The notes below the pieces were generated by a model, which made no database searches, was not told the origin of the DNA, and saw only the letters and a program-made list of their open reading frames with translations. Below, one piece after another: positions 44,649 through 54,457 of a stretch of 64,000 bases of DNA (position 1 is the first letter of the stretch; each line of letters begins with the position of its first letter). The stretch comes from Sedimenticola thiotaurini. GTDB taxonomy: Bacteria; Pseudomonadota; Gammaproteobacteria; Chromatiales; Chromatiaceae. The stretch lies in contig NZ_CP011412.1 in assembly GCF_001007875.1 (NCBI RefSeq), forward strand, positions 2,170,001 through 2,234,000, given 5' to 3'. The position numbers and the translations under genes are program-made.

Positions 44649-45221
44649 CTATCGGGTATAAAGCCCATAGGCCACCTGGCCGGCCTTTTTCTGTTTCAGA
44701 TTGACCCACTGTTCCGGCACTTCGGGCGCCGGCCCATGCAGGTCCCACTCCAGGTAGATACGGGGGTCGGGTCTCAACCAGCCGCCCCTATCCAGCTTCC
44801 GGCAGCATTCGCTGAGCAGATGATCGGCAAACGGTGGATCCAGGAATACGATATCGAACGGACTGGCCGGCTGGTCAAGCCAACCCAGGGCATCGGCCTG
44901 GCAAACCTGCATCGAAGAGATGCCCAACAGCGCCCGGTTGGCCTCCAACTGCCCGGCCACCCGGCCATCACGCTCCAACAGGGTGACCTGACCGGCCCCA
45001 CGGGAGGCTGCTTCAAATCCCAGCGCTCCACTGCCGGCAAACAGATCCAGGCATCGGGCACCCGGCAGCCGTGACTGGAGCCAGTTGAACAGGGTCTCAC
45101 GGGTGCGGTCGGCAGTGGGGCGTAATCCGGGACTGTCCGGAAACGCCAGCCGCCGACCCCGATGTTCGCCGCCGATGATACGGATCCGGTTACCCGGACC
45201 CGTGTGAGGCCGTTTGCCCAT
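44649..45221 (-). CDS. rsmD: 16S rRNA (guanine966-N2)-methyltransferase RsmD
   Basis: A 190-residue SAM-dependent methyltransferase with RIIGGEHRGRRLAFPD, the SAM loop LDLFAGSGALGFEAASRGA and the catalytic DIVFLDPPF motif. It modifies G966 of 16S rRNA. It lies 5 bases after the stop of the M16 peptidase gene and before coaD on the same strand, a conserved arrangement. Confidence 0.95.
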   Translation of the reverse strand: MGKRPHTGPGNRIRIIGGEHRGRRLAFPDSPGLRPTADRTRETLFNWLQSRLPGARCLDLFAGSGALGFEAASRGAGQVTLLERDGRVAGQLEANRALLGISSMQVCQADALGWLDQPASPFDIVFLDPPFADHLLSECCRKLDRGGWLRPDPRIYLEWDLHGPAPEVPEQWVNLKQKKAGQVAYGLYTR

Positions 45222-45226
45222 AATCC

Positions 45227-46531
45227 CTACCGGGCCGATGGCTCTCGGCCCACCACCACGGTGAGCAGTTGATCCGGCTTGACGCGGCGTTTGAAGGTCT
45301 CGCGGATCTGTTCGGTGGTTACCGCATTGACCTTATCGACAAAAGTATCGAGATAATCCAGCGGCAGGTCATAGAAACCGAGCATGGCGAGATAACCGAG
45401 AATCTTGCTGTTACTGGCGATACGCAGTGGGAATCCACCGGTGATATTCTGCTTGGCGGCGGTCAGCTCCGCCTCGCTCGGACCCTGTTCGATAAACCGG
45501 GCCAGAGTCTGGCGAATCACATCCAGCGCTTCAGCGGCCTTGGCATTCTGGGTCTGGGCACCGATCAGGAATGGTCCGTTTCGGCGCATGGGTGAGAAAT
45601 AGCTGTAGACACTGTAGGAGAGCCCACGCTTCTCCCGCACCTCTTCACTCAACTGGGAGACCAGCCCGCTGCCGCCCAGGATATGATTACCGACATAGAG
45701 GACGAAGTAGTCCGGGTCACCCCGATGCATACCGGGCTGGCCCATCAGTATGTGGGACTGGCTGGAGGGAAACGGTATGTTCAGCGTCTGCGGGCCGTCC
45801 AGATCGGCAACCGGTGGCAGCTCGGGAGCGGGCTCCCCCGGTTCCAGACCGGCAGTCACCAGCTCGGCCAGCTGTTCCGCCTGGGCACGATCCACTGCAC
45901 CGACTATAGCGATCAGTGCGTTCTTCGCCACGTAGTACTTTTTATAATGGGCCAGCACATCCTCCCGGGTGATGCGCGCCAATGACTCCTTGGTCCCCTC
46001 CACCTGGGAGGCGTAGGGGTGATCACCAAACAGGGTGTTCATGAAGCGCTTCTGTGCCACCGCACCGGGCGACTGCTCATCGTGATTCAGCGACACCAGC
46101 ATCGCCTTGCGATTCCGTTCGAAGGCGTCCATATCAAACCGGGGCGCCCCCAACACCTGGGCGACCGTATCCATGGTTTCGGTCAACGCCCGCTTTTCCG
46201 TCAGGGTGCGTACTGTCAACCAGGCCATGTCACGCTGGGAATCCACCGACATGTTGGCGCCAACGCTATCCAGGCGCCGGGCTATCTCGTTGGCATCCCA
46301 ATCCCCTGCCCCCTCCTCCAGCAGGGCGCTGGTCAGGGCAGCCACACCGGGAATAGTGTCACGGGCACTGCCGCCGTCGAACACCACCCGCAGATCCAGC
46401 ATCGGCAGCTCCGGCGCCGGCACGAACAGCACCCGGGCACCTTTTTCCGTGGTCCAGCTCTGGATCGCCGGCCCGGCCAACAGCTGGCCGGAAAACAGTA
46501 CCAACAACAGTAGAAATACCCGGTAACCCAT
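45227..46531 (-). CDS. M16 family peptidase-like subunit, non-catalytic
   Basis: A 434-residue M16B protein with a signal peptide (VFLLLLVLFSGQLLAG). The region where HxxEH should stand reads GVAALTSALLEEGAGD, so zinc binding is lost, while the R/Y pair region SVYSYFSPMRRNGPF is kept. It probably forms a heterodimer with the active peptidase encoded immediately upstream. ATG 46531 was chosen because GGAGG lies just in front of it; the longer reading from 46546 would overlap the upstream stop. Confidence 0.91.
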   Translation of the reverse strand: MGYRVFLLLLVLFSGQLLAGPAIQSWTTEKGARVLFVPAPELPMLDLRVVFDGGSARDTIPGVAALTSALLEEGAGDWDANEIARRLDSVGANMSVDSQRDMAWLTVRTLTEKRALTETMDTVAQVLGAPRFDMDAFERNRKAMLVSLNHDEQSPGAVAQKRFMNTLFGDHPYASQVEGTKESLARITREDVLAHYKKYYVAKNALIAIVGAVDRAQAEQLAELVTAGLEPGEPAPELPPVADLDGPQTLNIPFPSSQSHILMGQPGMHRGDPDYFVLYVGNHILGGSGLVSQLSEEVREKRGLSYSVYSYFSPMRRNGPFLIGAQTQNAKAAEALDVIRQTLARFIEQGPSEAELTAAKQNITGGFPLRIASNSKILGYLAMLGFYDLPLDYLDTFVDKVNAVTTEQIRETFKRRVKPDQLLTVVVGREPSAR

Positions 46532-46535
46532 TAAC

Positions 46536-47918
46536 TTAACCTCCATGACGCCCCCCTGCTGCTGCCTGCCGGGGCTTGGTATTATCCATCGGCAGCGGAT
46601 CCAGCCGGGTTAGGGTCAGATTGTCATCCCGCAGGTAACGTTGCGCCACTTCGCGCACCTGTTCCGGCGTAATCTTTTTAAGTTCATCCACATAGCGATC
46701 GGCCAGCCGCCAGTCGAGCCCGATGGTCTCCAGCATGCCGATCTCCATGGCCTGATAGAAGACCGAATCGAGTTCATACACCTTGGAGGCAATCACCTGG
46801 TTGCGTACCCGCTCCAGCTCCTCCTCCGTTACCAGTTCGGTACGCAACCGGGCAATCTGGTCCCGTAACGCCTGTTCCAACTGATCGATATCCTGTCCCC
46901 GGGCGGGTGTGCCATCCAGCATCAGCATGCCCGGCAGGCGGGAGAAGGCGTTGTAATCCGCACTGGCCGAAACCGCCACTTCACTGCCACGGATCAGATC
47001 TCTACTGAAGCGGGCACTGTTACCACCATCCAGTATGGCTACCAGCATCTCCAGGGCATAGGGTTCCCAGGCGGTCTCGGCGGTGGTGATCACGGGTGTC
47101 TTGTAGCCCATGATCAGATGGGGCTCGTTGGCGGGGACCCGCACCACGGAACGAACTTCACCCTTCTGCTCCGGCTCACGCAGCGGCTTCAATTCAGGAA
47201 GTTGTTCCCGTTTGAGTGGTCCGAAATAGTGTTTCGCCAGTTTGAAAACCTCTTCAGGCACCACATCACCCACCACCACCAGGGTGGCATTGTTCGGGGC
47301 ATACCAGCGCCGGTACCACTTCGCCAGGTCGTCTACCTGCATATGGTTCAGATCATTCATCCAGCCGATCACCGGATTGGCGTAGGGCAGACTGCGATAG
47401 GCCACAGCCAGGAACTGCTCGTAAAGCTGGCCAGTCGGTTTGTCCTCGGTACGCAGACGCCGCTCCTCCTTCACCACCTCCAGCTCCTTGGCAAACTCTT
47501 CCGGGAGCAGAAGCAGGTTGCGCATGCGGTCTGCCTCCAGTTCAAAGGAGATCTCCATACGATCACTGGCCATGGTCTGGAAGTAGGCGGTGTAGTCCCG
47601 CCCGGTGAAGGCGTTCTCGGTACCGCCATTGGCAGCAATAATACGGGAGAACTCACCGGGGGGGTGGGAGGTAGTCCCTTTGAACATCATGTGCTCAAGG
47701 ACATGGGAGACACCGGTAATCCCATCCGGCTCGTAGGAAGAGCCCACCTTGTACCAGACCTGGGAGACCATGATCGGTGCCCGGTGATCCTCCTTCACAA
47801 TAACCTTCATTCCGTTGTCGAGTACCGTTTCATGCACCTGTTTTTCAGGCAGCACCGACGCATTGACCCATATCGGGCAAGAGAGCATTACAATTGCCGC
47901 ACTAAGGAGTAGTCTCAT
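46536..47918 (-). CDS. M16 family zinc peptidase, catalytic subunit
   Basis: A 460-residue periplasmic M16B peptidase with a signal peptide (MRLLLSAAIVMLSCPIWVNA). The inverted zinc motif HVLEH is in TGVSHVLEHMMFKGT, with the distal Glu expected ~75 residues on in LEVVKEERR. Substrates are probably peptides in the periplasm. Paired with the non-catalytic subunit and divergent from ftsY, as in many gammaproteobacteria. Confidence 0.93.
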   Translation of the reverse strand: MRLLLSAAIVMLSCPIWVNASVLPEKQVHETVLDNGMKVIVKEDHRAPIMVSQVWYKVGSSYEPDGITGVSHVLEHMMFKGTTSHPPGEFSRIIAANGGTENAFTGRDYTAYFQTMASDRMEISFELEADRMRNLLLLPEEFAKELEVVKEERRLRTEDKPTGQLYEQFLAVAYRSLPYANPVIGWMNDLNHMQVDDLAKWYRRWYAPNNATLVVVGDVVPEEVFKLAKHYFGPLKREQLPELKPLREPEQKGEVRSVVRVPANEPHLIMGYKTPVITTAETAWEPYALEMLVAILDGGNSARFSRDLIRGSEVAVSASADYNAFSRLPGMLMLDGTPARGQDIDQLEQALRDQIARLRTELVTEEELERVRNQVIASKVYELDSVFYQAMEIGMLETIGLDWRLADRYVDELKKITPEQVREVAQRYLRDDNLTLTRLDPLPMDNTKPRQAAAGGRHGG

Positions 47919-48120
47919 AATTTATTCCGTGGCCCTGTTTGCCTCGCGGAGGAACGACAGGGATAGGTTGATTCCCCGCAAAATGTTACGATCCGACTTT
48001 AACACTTAAAAACCGGCCTGCAGATTATTTTCAACGTATCGCATAAAGTCCAGGTCCGGATTTCCTTTAAAGAGACAAGACATAATGCCATCAGTTCAAC
48101 GGCATACCGGATAAACCAGC

Positions 48121-49116
48121 ATGTTCGGATTCGGAAAGAAAAAATCGACCCAGGCCGTCCCCGAAGAGGCCGGCACAACACCTGAGCCGGAAGCAAAAGA
48201 GGGCTTGTTCAAACGGTTGAAAAACCGTCTGGTCAAGACCCGCAGTAACTTTACCGATGGGCTCGCCAACCTGGTACTGGGACGCAAGAGTATCGATGCG
48301 GAGTTGCTGGAGGAGCTGGAGACCCTGCTACTGATGGCGGACGTGGGCGTGGATGCCACCACCCGCATCATCGACGACCTGACCGGTCAGGTTAAACGTA
48401 AGGAGCTATCGGACCCGGAACGCCTGACCGCGGCACTGAAAGGGCATCTGGAGCAGATACTGAACGGCTGCGACAAGCCGGTGCGTCAGCCGCAACCGGG
48501 CAAGCCCCAGGTAATCCTGATGGTGGGCATCAACGGCGCCGGCAAGACCACCACCATCGGCAAACTGGCCAAGCGTCTGCAGGACGAGGGGCAGAGCGTC
48601 ATGCTGGCCGCCGGCGACACCTTCCGGGCCGCCGCCGTGGAGCAGCTGCAGACCTGGGGTGAACGCAACCAGATCCCGGTCGTGGCCCAGCACACCGGTG
48701 CCGACTCCGCGTCGGTCATCTTTGACGCCCTGCAAGCGGCCACGTCCCGCGGTATCGATGTGCTGATCGCCGATACCGCCGGGCGCCTGCACACCAAGAG
48801 CAATCTGATGGAGGAGCTGGCCAAGATCGCCCGGGTGATGAAGAAAATCGACCCTGAAGCCCCCCATGAAGTGATGCTGGTACTGGACGCCACCACCGGA
48901 CAGAACGCCCTCAACCAGGCGGTGCAGTTCAACCAGACTCTGGGAATCACCGGCATCACCCTGACCAAACTGGATGGCACGGCGAAGGGCGGCATCGTGT
49001 TCGCCATTGCCGAGAAACTGGGTCTACCGATCCGCTTTATCGGCGTCGGTGAAGCGATTGAGGATCTGCGACACTTTGACGGCACCGAGTTCGTCAACGC
49101 CCTGTTTGCAGAATAA
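48121..49116 (+). CDS. ftsY: Signal recognition particle receptor FtsY
   Basis: A 331-residue GTPase with a short acidic N-terminal A region (~1-35), the N domain and the G domain: [52 protein letters not shown] and [10 protein letters not shown]. It docks ribosome-SRP complexes at the membrane for protein insertion. It heads the conserved ftsY-ftsE-ftsX-rpoH cluster. Confidence 0.96.
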   Translation: MFGFGKKKSTQAVPEEAGTTPEPEAKEGLFKRLKNRLVKTRSNFTDGLANLVLGRKSIDAELLEELETLLLMADVGVDATTRIIDDLTGQVKRKELSDPERLTAALKGHLEQILNGCDKPVRQPQPGKPQVILMVGINGAGKTTTIGKLAKRLQDEGQSVMLAAGDTFRAAAVEQLQTWGERNQIPVVAQHTGADSASVIFDALQAATSRGIDVLIADTAGRLHTKSNLMEELAKIARVMKKIDPEAPHEVMLVLDATTGQNALNQAVQFNQTLGITGITLTKLDGTAKGGIVFAIAEKLGLPIRFIGVGEAIEDLRHFDGTEFVNALFAE

Positions 49117-49136
49117 CCCCGTACCGGTCACCCCAG

Positions 49137-49814
49137 ATGATCCACTTTGATAACGTTACCAAGCGCTACCCGGGAGGACATGAGGGGCTGAGTAATGTCA
49201 GCTTTCACATCAACCCGGGCGAAATGGTGTTTCTGACCGGCCATTCGGGAGCCGGCAAAAGTACCCTGCTGAAACTGATCGGCCTGCTGGAGAGGAGCAC
49301 CCGCGGCCAGGTACGGGTCGCCGGACGCAACCTGACCCGACTCAGCCGCAGCCAGATCCCCTATCACCGCCGCGAAGTGGGCATGATCTTTCAGGACCAT
49401 CGCCTGCTGTATGACCGCACCGTGTTCGATAATGTCGCCATGCCACTGGTGGTGGCCGGCCTGGGCCATATAGAAATCGGTCGCCGGGTGCGCGCCGCGC
49501 TGGACAAAGTGGGCCTGCTCTCGAAAGAGAAAAACCTGCCGATCACCCTGTCCGGCGGGGAGCAGCAACGGGTCGGCATTGCCCGTGCCGTGGTAAGCAA
49601 ACCACCGGTGGTCCTGGCTGACGAACCCACCGGCAACCTGGATCCCGATCTCTCCCGGGAGATTATGAGCCTGTTTGAACAGTTCAACGATGTCGGCGTC
49701 ACCCTGCTGATCGCCACCCATGACCTGGAACTGATTTCACGCATGAACCGACGTATTCTGGTACTGGAGAAGAGTCACCTGGCCAGGGATACCGCCGCCG
49801 GAGGGCCGCTCTGA
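49137..49814 (+). CDS. ftsE: Cell division ATP-binding protein FtsE
   Basis: A 225-residue ATPase with Walker A GHSGAGKST, the FtsE-typical VGMIFQDHRLL, signature LSGGEQQRVGIARAVV and Walker B VVLADEPTGNLDPD. With FtsX it activates periplasmic amidases during septation. It follows ftsY by 20 bases and its stop overlaps the ftsX start (TGATG). Confidence 0.95.
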   Translation: MIHFDNVTKRYPGGHEGLSNVSFHINPGEMVFLTGHSGAGKSTLLKLIGLLERSTRGQVRVAGRNLTRLSRSQIPYHRREVGMIFQDHRLLYDRTVFDNVAMPLVVAGLGHIEIGRRVRAALDKVGLLSKEKNLPITLSGGEQQRVGIARAVVSKPPVVLADEPTGNLDPDLSREIMSLFEQFNDVGVTLLIATHDLELISRMNRRILVLEKSHLARDTAAGGPL

Positions 49815-50785
49815 TGCGCAAGCCCCGCAGGAGACGTTCAGCACGTATCAGTCCCCGCAGCGTCCTGCGGGTCGATGTCTGGTTGCTGCGCCATCTGCAG
49901 GTGGCGTTGGCCAGTCTGGGACGCCTGATCAGAAACCCCCTCTCCACCCTGATGACCACCCTGGTGATCGGCATTGCACTGGCGCTGCCGACCGGACTCT
50001 ACCTGCTGTTGAACAATGCCGAAACGCTCAGCGGCAGTTGGGATGGGGCCGCCAGCATCTCCCTCTTCCTCAAGCAGGAGACCAGCAACCAACAGGCTCA
50101 ACAACTGGCCAATCGGTTGCGGGAAGACCCCGCTATCGCCCAGGTGCAGTTGATCAGTCGCAGTGAGGCGCTGGAGGAGTTCCGGCAACTCAGCGGCTTT
50201 GCCGGGGTTCTCGACAGTCTGGACGAAAACCCGCTGCCCGCCCTGCTGGTGGTGGAGCCAACAGCGCAGCATGCGGACCCGGTCCCGGCCGAGGCCCTGC
50301 TGGCCAGGATGAAACAGCACAGCGAAGTGGAGTTTGCCCAGCTCGACCTGCAGTGGGTGAAGCGTTTCCACGCCATTACCCGGATTGCCCAGCGCGGCGT
50401 GGTCATCCTCGCCTCCCTGCTCGGACTGTCGGTGCTGTTGATTGTCGGTAACACCATCCGCCTGGAGATCCAGAACCGCCATGCAGAGATCGAAATCACC
50501 AAACTGATCGGCGGCACCAACGCCTTCATCCGACGCCCGTTCCTGTATAACGGGGCCTGGTACGGCCTGTTTGGTGGTATCTCCGCCTGGCTGATGGTGA
50601 GCATCTCATTGCTGCTGCTGGACAACCCCGTGGAACAGCTGGCAGGACTCTACCAGAGCAGCTTTGAATTGCGTGGCATCGGCTTTACCACCCTGTTGAT
50701 GCTGCTTGGCGGCAGTACACTGCTGGGACTGGCAGGCTCATGGATTGCGGTCGGCAGACATCTGCACCAGATCGAACCTTCCTGA
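49814..50785 (+). CDS. ftsX: Cell division protein FtsX
   Basis: A 323-residue permease-like protein: a basic N-terminal tail, helix 1 (~42-62), a periplasmic domain (~75-185, ISLFLKQE and ALEEFRQLSGFAG), and three further helices including the FtsX hallmark NTIRLEIQNRHAEIEITKLIGGTNAFIRRPFLY spanning ~217-249. It forms the FtsEX complex. Start shares one base with the ftsE stop. Confidence 0.95.
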   Translation: MRKPRRRRSARISPRSVLRVDVWLLRHLQVALASLGRLIRNPLSTLMTTLVIGIALALPTGLYLLLNNAETLSGSWDGAASISLFLKQETSNQQAQQLANRLREDPAIAQVQLISRSEALEEFRQLSGFAGVLDSLDENPLPALLVVEPTAQHADPVPAEALLARMKQHSEVEFAQLDLQWVKRFHAITRIAQRGVVILASLLGLSVLLIVGNTIRLEIQNRHAEIEITKLIGGTNAFIRRPFLYNGAWYGLFGGISAWLMVSISLLLLDNPVEQLAGLYQSSFELRGIGFTTLLMLLGGSTLLGLAGSWIAVGRHLHQIEPS

Positions 50786-50825
50786 TTAGGGTGATTTGCA
50801 CCACCTGCCGGAACTTATCCCGCTG

Positions 50826-50852
50826 TTAGCACTCCTATACTGCGAGTGCTAA
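50826..50852. promoter_or_regulatory. CIRCE element (HrcA operator) 1 upstream of rpoH
   Basis: TTAGCACTC (50826-50834), a 9-base spacer, and GAGTGCTAA (50844-50852) match the CIRCE consensus at every arm position. HrcA repressor binds CIRCE and releases it on heat shock. The spacer contains TATACT, possibly a -10 element. Confidence 0.93.
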
Positions 50853-50858
50853 TATGTA

Positions 50859-50885
50859 ATAGCACTTCATATTCAATAGTGCTAA
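50859..50885. promoter_or_regulatory. CIRCE-like element 2 upstream of rpoH
   Basis: ATAGCACTT (50859-50867), 9 bases, TAGTGCTAA (50877-50885): the same 9-9-9 layout with three arm mismatches to consensus. Its centre is 33 bases downstream of the first CIRCE and 36 bases before rpoH starts, consistent with two HrcA dimers acting together. Confidence 0.82.
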
Positions 50886-50920
50886 TATAATACCAGACAA
50901 AAGAACTAGGGTATTCCCAG

Positions 50921-51769
<849 letters not shown>

Positions 51770-51775
51770 AGCAGC

Positions 51776-51808
51776 CGGAAGAACATGAACGATTTTCATG
51801 TTCTTCCG
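51776..51808 (+). terminator. Long hairpin after rpoH
   Basis: CGGAAGAACATGAA and TTCATGTTCTTCCG form a perfect 14-bp stem with a 5-base loop (CGATT), 7 bases after the rpoH stop. It is not followed by a T-run, so it may be an mRNA stabiliser or Rho-dependent end. Confidence 0.6.
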
Positions 51809-52041
51809 ACTCCCCAATATCCTCACAGAGAACTGACACCCCCCTCCGCCACAACCTGCCACAAACCACCCGCTTTCATTTGCAACTATTTTTTTATCCA
51901 CAATCACATAAAGTTAAGTGATTTTTTAAATTTTTTAAAAATAGTGGTTCCACTTCCCGCACGCGGTTGACCACCGTACTCCGTTGCCGTTATGCTCACC
52001 CCTCGAATGCCTATTGCTCAGTAATCAGCAGGGTTTTTATC

Positions 52042-52062
52042 CGACAGGTTGGCAACCTGTCG
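52042..52062. promoter_or_regulatory. Inverted repeat upstream of livJ (9-3-9)
   Basis: CGACAGGTT-GGC-AACCTGTCG, a perfect palindrome about 205 bases before the livJ ATG. It could be a protein operator or an RNA hairpin; no T-run follows. Confidence 0.5.
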
Positions 52063-52093
52063 AACCGGCGATTTCGCAACTCACAGGATCACT

Positions 52094-52116
52094 ATTCCTA
52101 TCTCCTGATTAGGAAT
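52094..52116. promoter_or_regulatory. Inverted repeat upstream of livJ (7-9-7)
   Basis: ATTCCTA-N9-TAGGAAT, perfect 7-bp arms, about 150 bases before livJ and roughly 35 bases upstream of a possible -10 (TATAAC near 52152). The layout suits an operator for a dimeric regulator. Confidence 0.5.
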
Positions 52117-52266
52117 TGATCGGGCAGTAGTTACCACAGTATTCGCACTGTTATAACAAAAAGGTATAGTTGTCGACTGCGTTGGCCGTGCACTGCGCGA
52201 CAGTCCCGACAATCGCATCACCGTAAGAACTTAAAACACAGTGGATTGAGGAGTGATCTTAGTAAA

Positions 52267-53412
52267 ATGAATATCAAAAAAAGCGTATCCACCCTGGCCA
52301 TCGGCGCACTACTGACCCTGGGGGCCGGGCAGGCTTCGGCGGCGGAGCCGATCCGTATTGGTACTTTTCTGTCGGTGACCGGGCCGGCATCGTTTCTGGG
52401 CGATCCGGAGCTGAAGACCCTGCAGATGTATATCGAGAACATCAACGCCAAGGGTGGTGTGGATGGTCGCCCGGTGGAGCTGGTGCACTACGACACCGGC
52501 GGTAATGCCAAGGAGGCGGTCAACTTCGCCAAGCGCCTGATCCAGAAGGACAAGGTGGATGTCATCGTGGGCGGTTCCACCTCCGGCTCCAGCCTCTCGG
52601 TGATGCCGCTGGTCGAGCGCGCCAAGATCCCCTTTATCTCCCTGGCCGGCTCCATCAAGATCATCGACCCGGTACAGAAGTGGACCTTCAAGACCCCCCA
52701 CACCGACCGCATGGCCGCCCAGAAGATCTACGAGGATATGCAGAAGCGCGGCATCACCAAGGTGGCCCTGATCAGCGGCAACGGCGGTTTTGGCAAGTCC
52801 GGCCGTGCCCAGAGCCTGGCCATGGCACCCAACTATGATATCGAGATCGTCGCCGACGAGCAGTACGGCGCCAAGGATACCGATATGACCGCCCAGCTCA
52901 CCAAGATCCGCGACACCGACGCCCAGGCGATCCTCAACTTCGGCTTCGGTTCCGGTCCGGCGATTGTCACCAAGAACGTGCGTCAGCTCGGCATCACCCT
53001 GCCGCTCTACCAGTCCCACGGCGTCGCCTCCAAGAAGTTCATCGAGCTGGCCGGTGACGCGGCCGAGGGCGTACGCCTGCCCGCCGCTGCACTGCTGGTG
53101 GCCGAGAAGCTGCCCCAGAGCGATCCCCAGCGGCCGGTACTGCTCGGTTACAAGAACCTCTACGAGGGCAAGTACGGTGATGTCTCCACCTTCGGCGGCC
53201 ACGCCTATGACGGCCTCATGATCGCCCTGGAGGCGATCGATCGCGCCGACTCCACCGACAAGGCCAAGGTGCGTGACGAGATCGAGAAGACCACCAACTT
53301 CCCCGGCACCGGCGGCGTGTTCACCATGAGTCCCACCGACCACCTGGGTCTGGGGCTGGACGCCTTCCAGATGCTGGAGATCAAAAACGGCGACTGGACC
53401 ATCGTCAACTGA
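52267..53412 (+). CDS. Branched-chain/aromatic-type ABC substrate-binding protein (LivJ-like)
   Basis: A 381-residue periplasmic binding protein of the HAAT family with signal peptide MNIKKSVSTLAIGALLTLG ending ASA-AEP. The mature part begins IRIGTFLSVTGPASFLGDP and has NAKGGVDGRPVELVHYDTGG and VIVGGSTSGSSLSVMP. Ligands of such proteins are branched-chain amino acids, amides, urea or aromatic acids. The adjacent phenylacetate-type genes favour an aromatic acid, but this is inference. ATG 52267 used; GAGGAG lies 12-17 bases upstream. Confidence 0.9.
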   Translation: MNIKKSVSTLAIGALLTLGAGQASAAEPIRIGTFLSVTGPASFLGDPELKTLQMYIENINAKGGVDGRPVELVHYDTGGNAKEAVNFAKRLIQKDKVDVIVGGSTSGSSLSVMPLVERAKIPFISLAGSIKIIDPVQKWTFKTPHTDRMAAQKIYEDMQKRGITKVALISGNGGFGKSGRAQSLAMAPNYDIEIVADEQYGAKDTDMTAQLTKIRDTDAQAILNFGFGSGPAIVTKNVRQLGITLPLYQSHGVASKKFIELAGDAAEGVRLPAAALLVAEKLPQSDPQRPVLLGYKNLYEGKYGDVSTFGGHAYDGLMIALEAIDRADSTDKAKVRDEIEKTTNFPGTGGVFTMSPTDHLGLGLDAFQMLEIKNGDWTIVN

Positions 53413-53422
53413 GTCCGGCGGG

Positions 53423-53443
53423 CGGCCCGGTGTGACCGGGCCG
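53423..53443 (+). terminator. GC-rich hairpin between livJ and livH
   Basis: CGGCCCGG-TGTGA-CCGGGCCG, an 8-bp perfect stem without a T-run, in the 161-base gap after the binding-protein gene. It probably stabilises the binding-protein mRNA or attenuates permease expression. Confidence 0.5.
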
Positions 53444-53573
53444 TCCACCGTCCGCCCGTGGCGGATGGGCCCGACACGCAACCCGTTCAAAAACCCGGGA
53501 GTAGCGCCACCTCACCGCCCTGTCAACCGGCAGCGGTACGGCTGGACAGCTTCCCCGACACAGGATTTCTCGG

Positions 53574-54455
53574 ATGTTCGATCAGATCCTCCAGTTTCTG
53601 CTTACCGGCATCACCGTCGGCTCCACCTATGCCCTGGTGGGACTCGGTTTTGCCATTATCTATAACGCCTCGGATGTGGTGAACTTCTCCCAGGGGGAGT
53701 TCGTCATGATCGGTGCCATGAGCGCGGTGGCGCTCTCTGCCGGCGACAGCGGTCTGCCCCTGTGGGCCGCCGCCCTCGGTGCGGTACTGATCACCACCCT
53801 GGTGGGTATGGCGCTGCAGCGCTTCGCCATCGCCCCGGCCCGGGGCGCCTCGGTGGTCACCACCATCATCATCACCATCGGCGCCTCCATCTTCCTGCGC
53901 GGCGTGGCCCTGCTGGTGTGGGGCAAGGATCTGTTCGCCCTGCCGCCGTTCTCCGGTGATGCACCGATCCAGGTCGGCAACGCCACCGTGCTGCCCCAGA
54001 GTCTCTGGGTCATGGGCGGTGCCGCCGTGCTGGTGTTCGGTGCCCAGCACTTCTTCACCCACACCACCCTGGGCAAGGCGATCCTCGCCTGCTCCTGCAA
54101 CAAGACCGCCGCCCACCTGGTGGGGATCAACGTCAGCATCATGCTGCTGGTCGCCTACGGCCTCTCCGCCGCCCTCGGCGCCATGGCCGGGATCCTGGTG
54201 GCACCGATCACCTTCGCCTCCTATGACACCGGTGTCATGCTCGGCCTGAAGGGCTTCTCCGCCGCCATCCTCGGCGGTATGGGCAACCCCATGGGGGCGG
54301 TCGCCGGTGGCCTGCTGCTGGGCCTGATCGAGTCCCTCTCCGCCGGCCTTATCTCGTCCGGTTACAAGGATGCGATCGGCTTTATCATCCTGCTGCTGGT
54401 GCTGTTCTTCCGCCCCAGCGGCCTGTTCGGCAAAGCGTCCGTGGAGCGGGTATAA
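53574..54455 (+). CDS. livH: Branched-chain-type ABC permease LivH
   Basis: A 293-residue permease with about eight helices. The start QFLLTGITVGSTYALVGLGFAIIYNASDVVNFSQGEFVM, residues ~7-45, is characteristic of LivH. It forms the channel with LivM, whose gene begins 2 bases after its stop. Confidence 0.92.
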   Translation: MFDQILQFLLTGITVGSTYALVGLGFAIIYNASDVVNFSQGEFVMIGAMSAVALSAGDSGLPLWAAALGAVLITTLVGMALQRFAIAPARGASVVTTIIITIGASIFLRGVALLVWGKDLFALPPFSGDAPIQVGNATVLPQSLWVMGGAAVLVFGAQHFFTHTTLGKAILACSCNKTAAHLVGINVSIMLLVAYGLSAALGAMAGILVAPITFASYDTGVMLGLKGFSAAILGGMGNPMGAVAGGLLLGLIESLSAGLISSGYKDAIGFIILLLVLFFRPSGLFGKASVERV

Positions 54456-54457
54456 CC

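Larger units (their letters stand above)
51770..52266. other. Long leader region of the liv operon
   Basis: Nearly 500 bases. It holds the rpoH hairpin, an AT-rich stretch around 51880-51950, and two inverted repeats (52042-52062 and 52094-52116, listed separately). TATAAC near 52152 may be a -10 element. No gene is seen. Confidence 0.5.

Noticed and set aside
52309-53490. 393-codon minus-strand frame opposite livJ, and similar ones at 54362-55492 and 56218-57459
   Set aside because: Low-complexity, His/Gln/Gly-rich products typical of antisense to strongly GC3-biased genes; the plus-strand liv genes have full family motifs.
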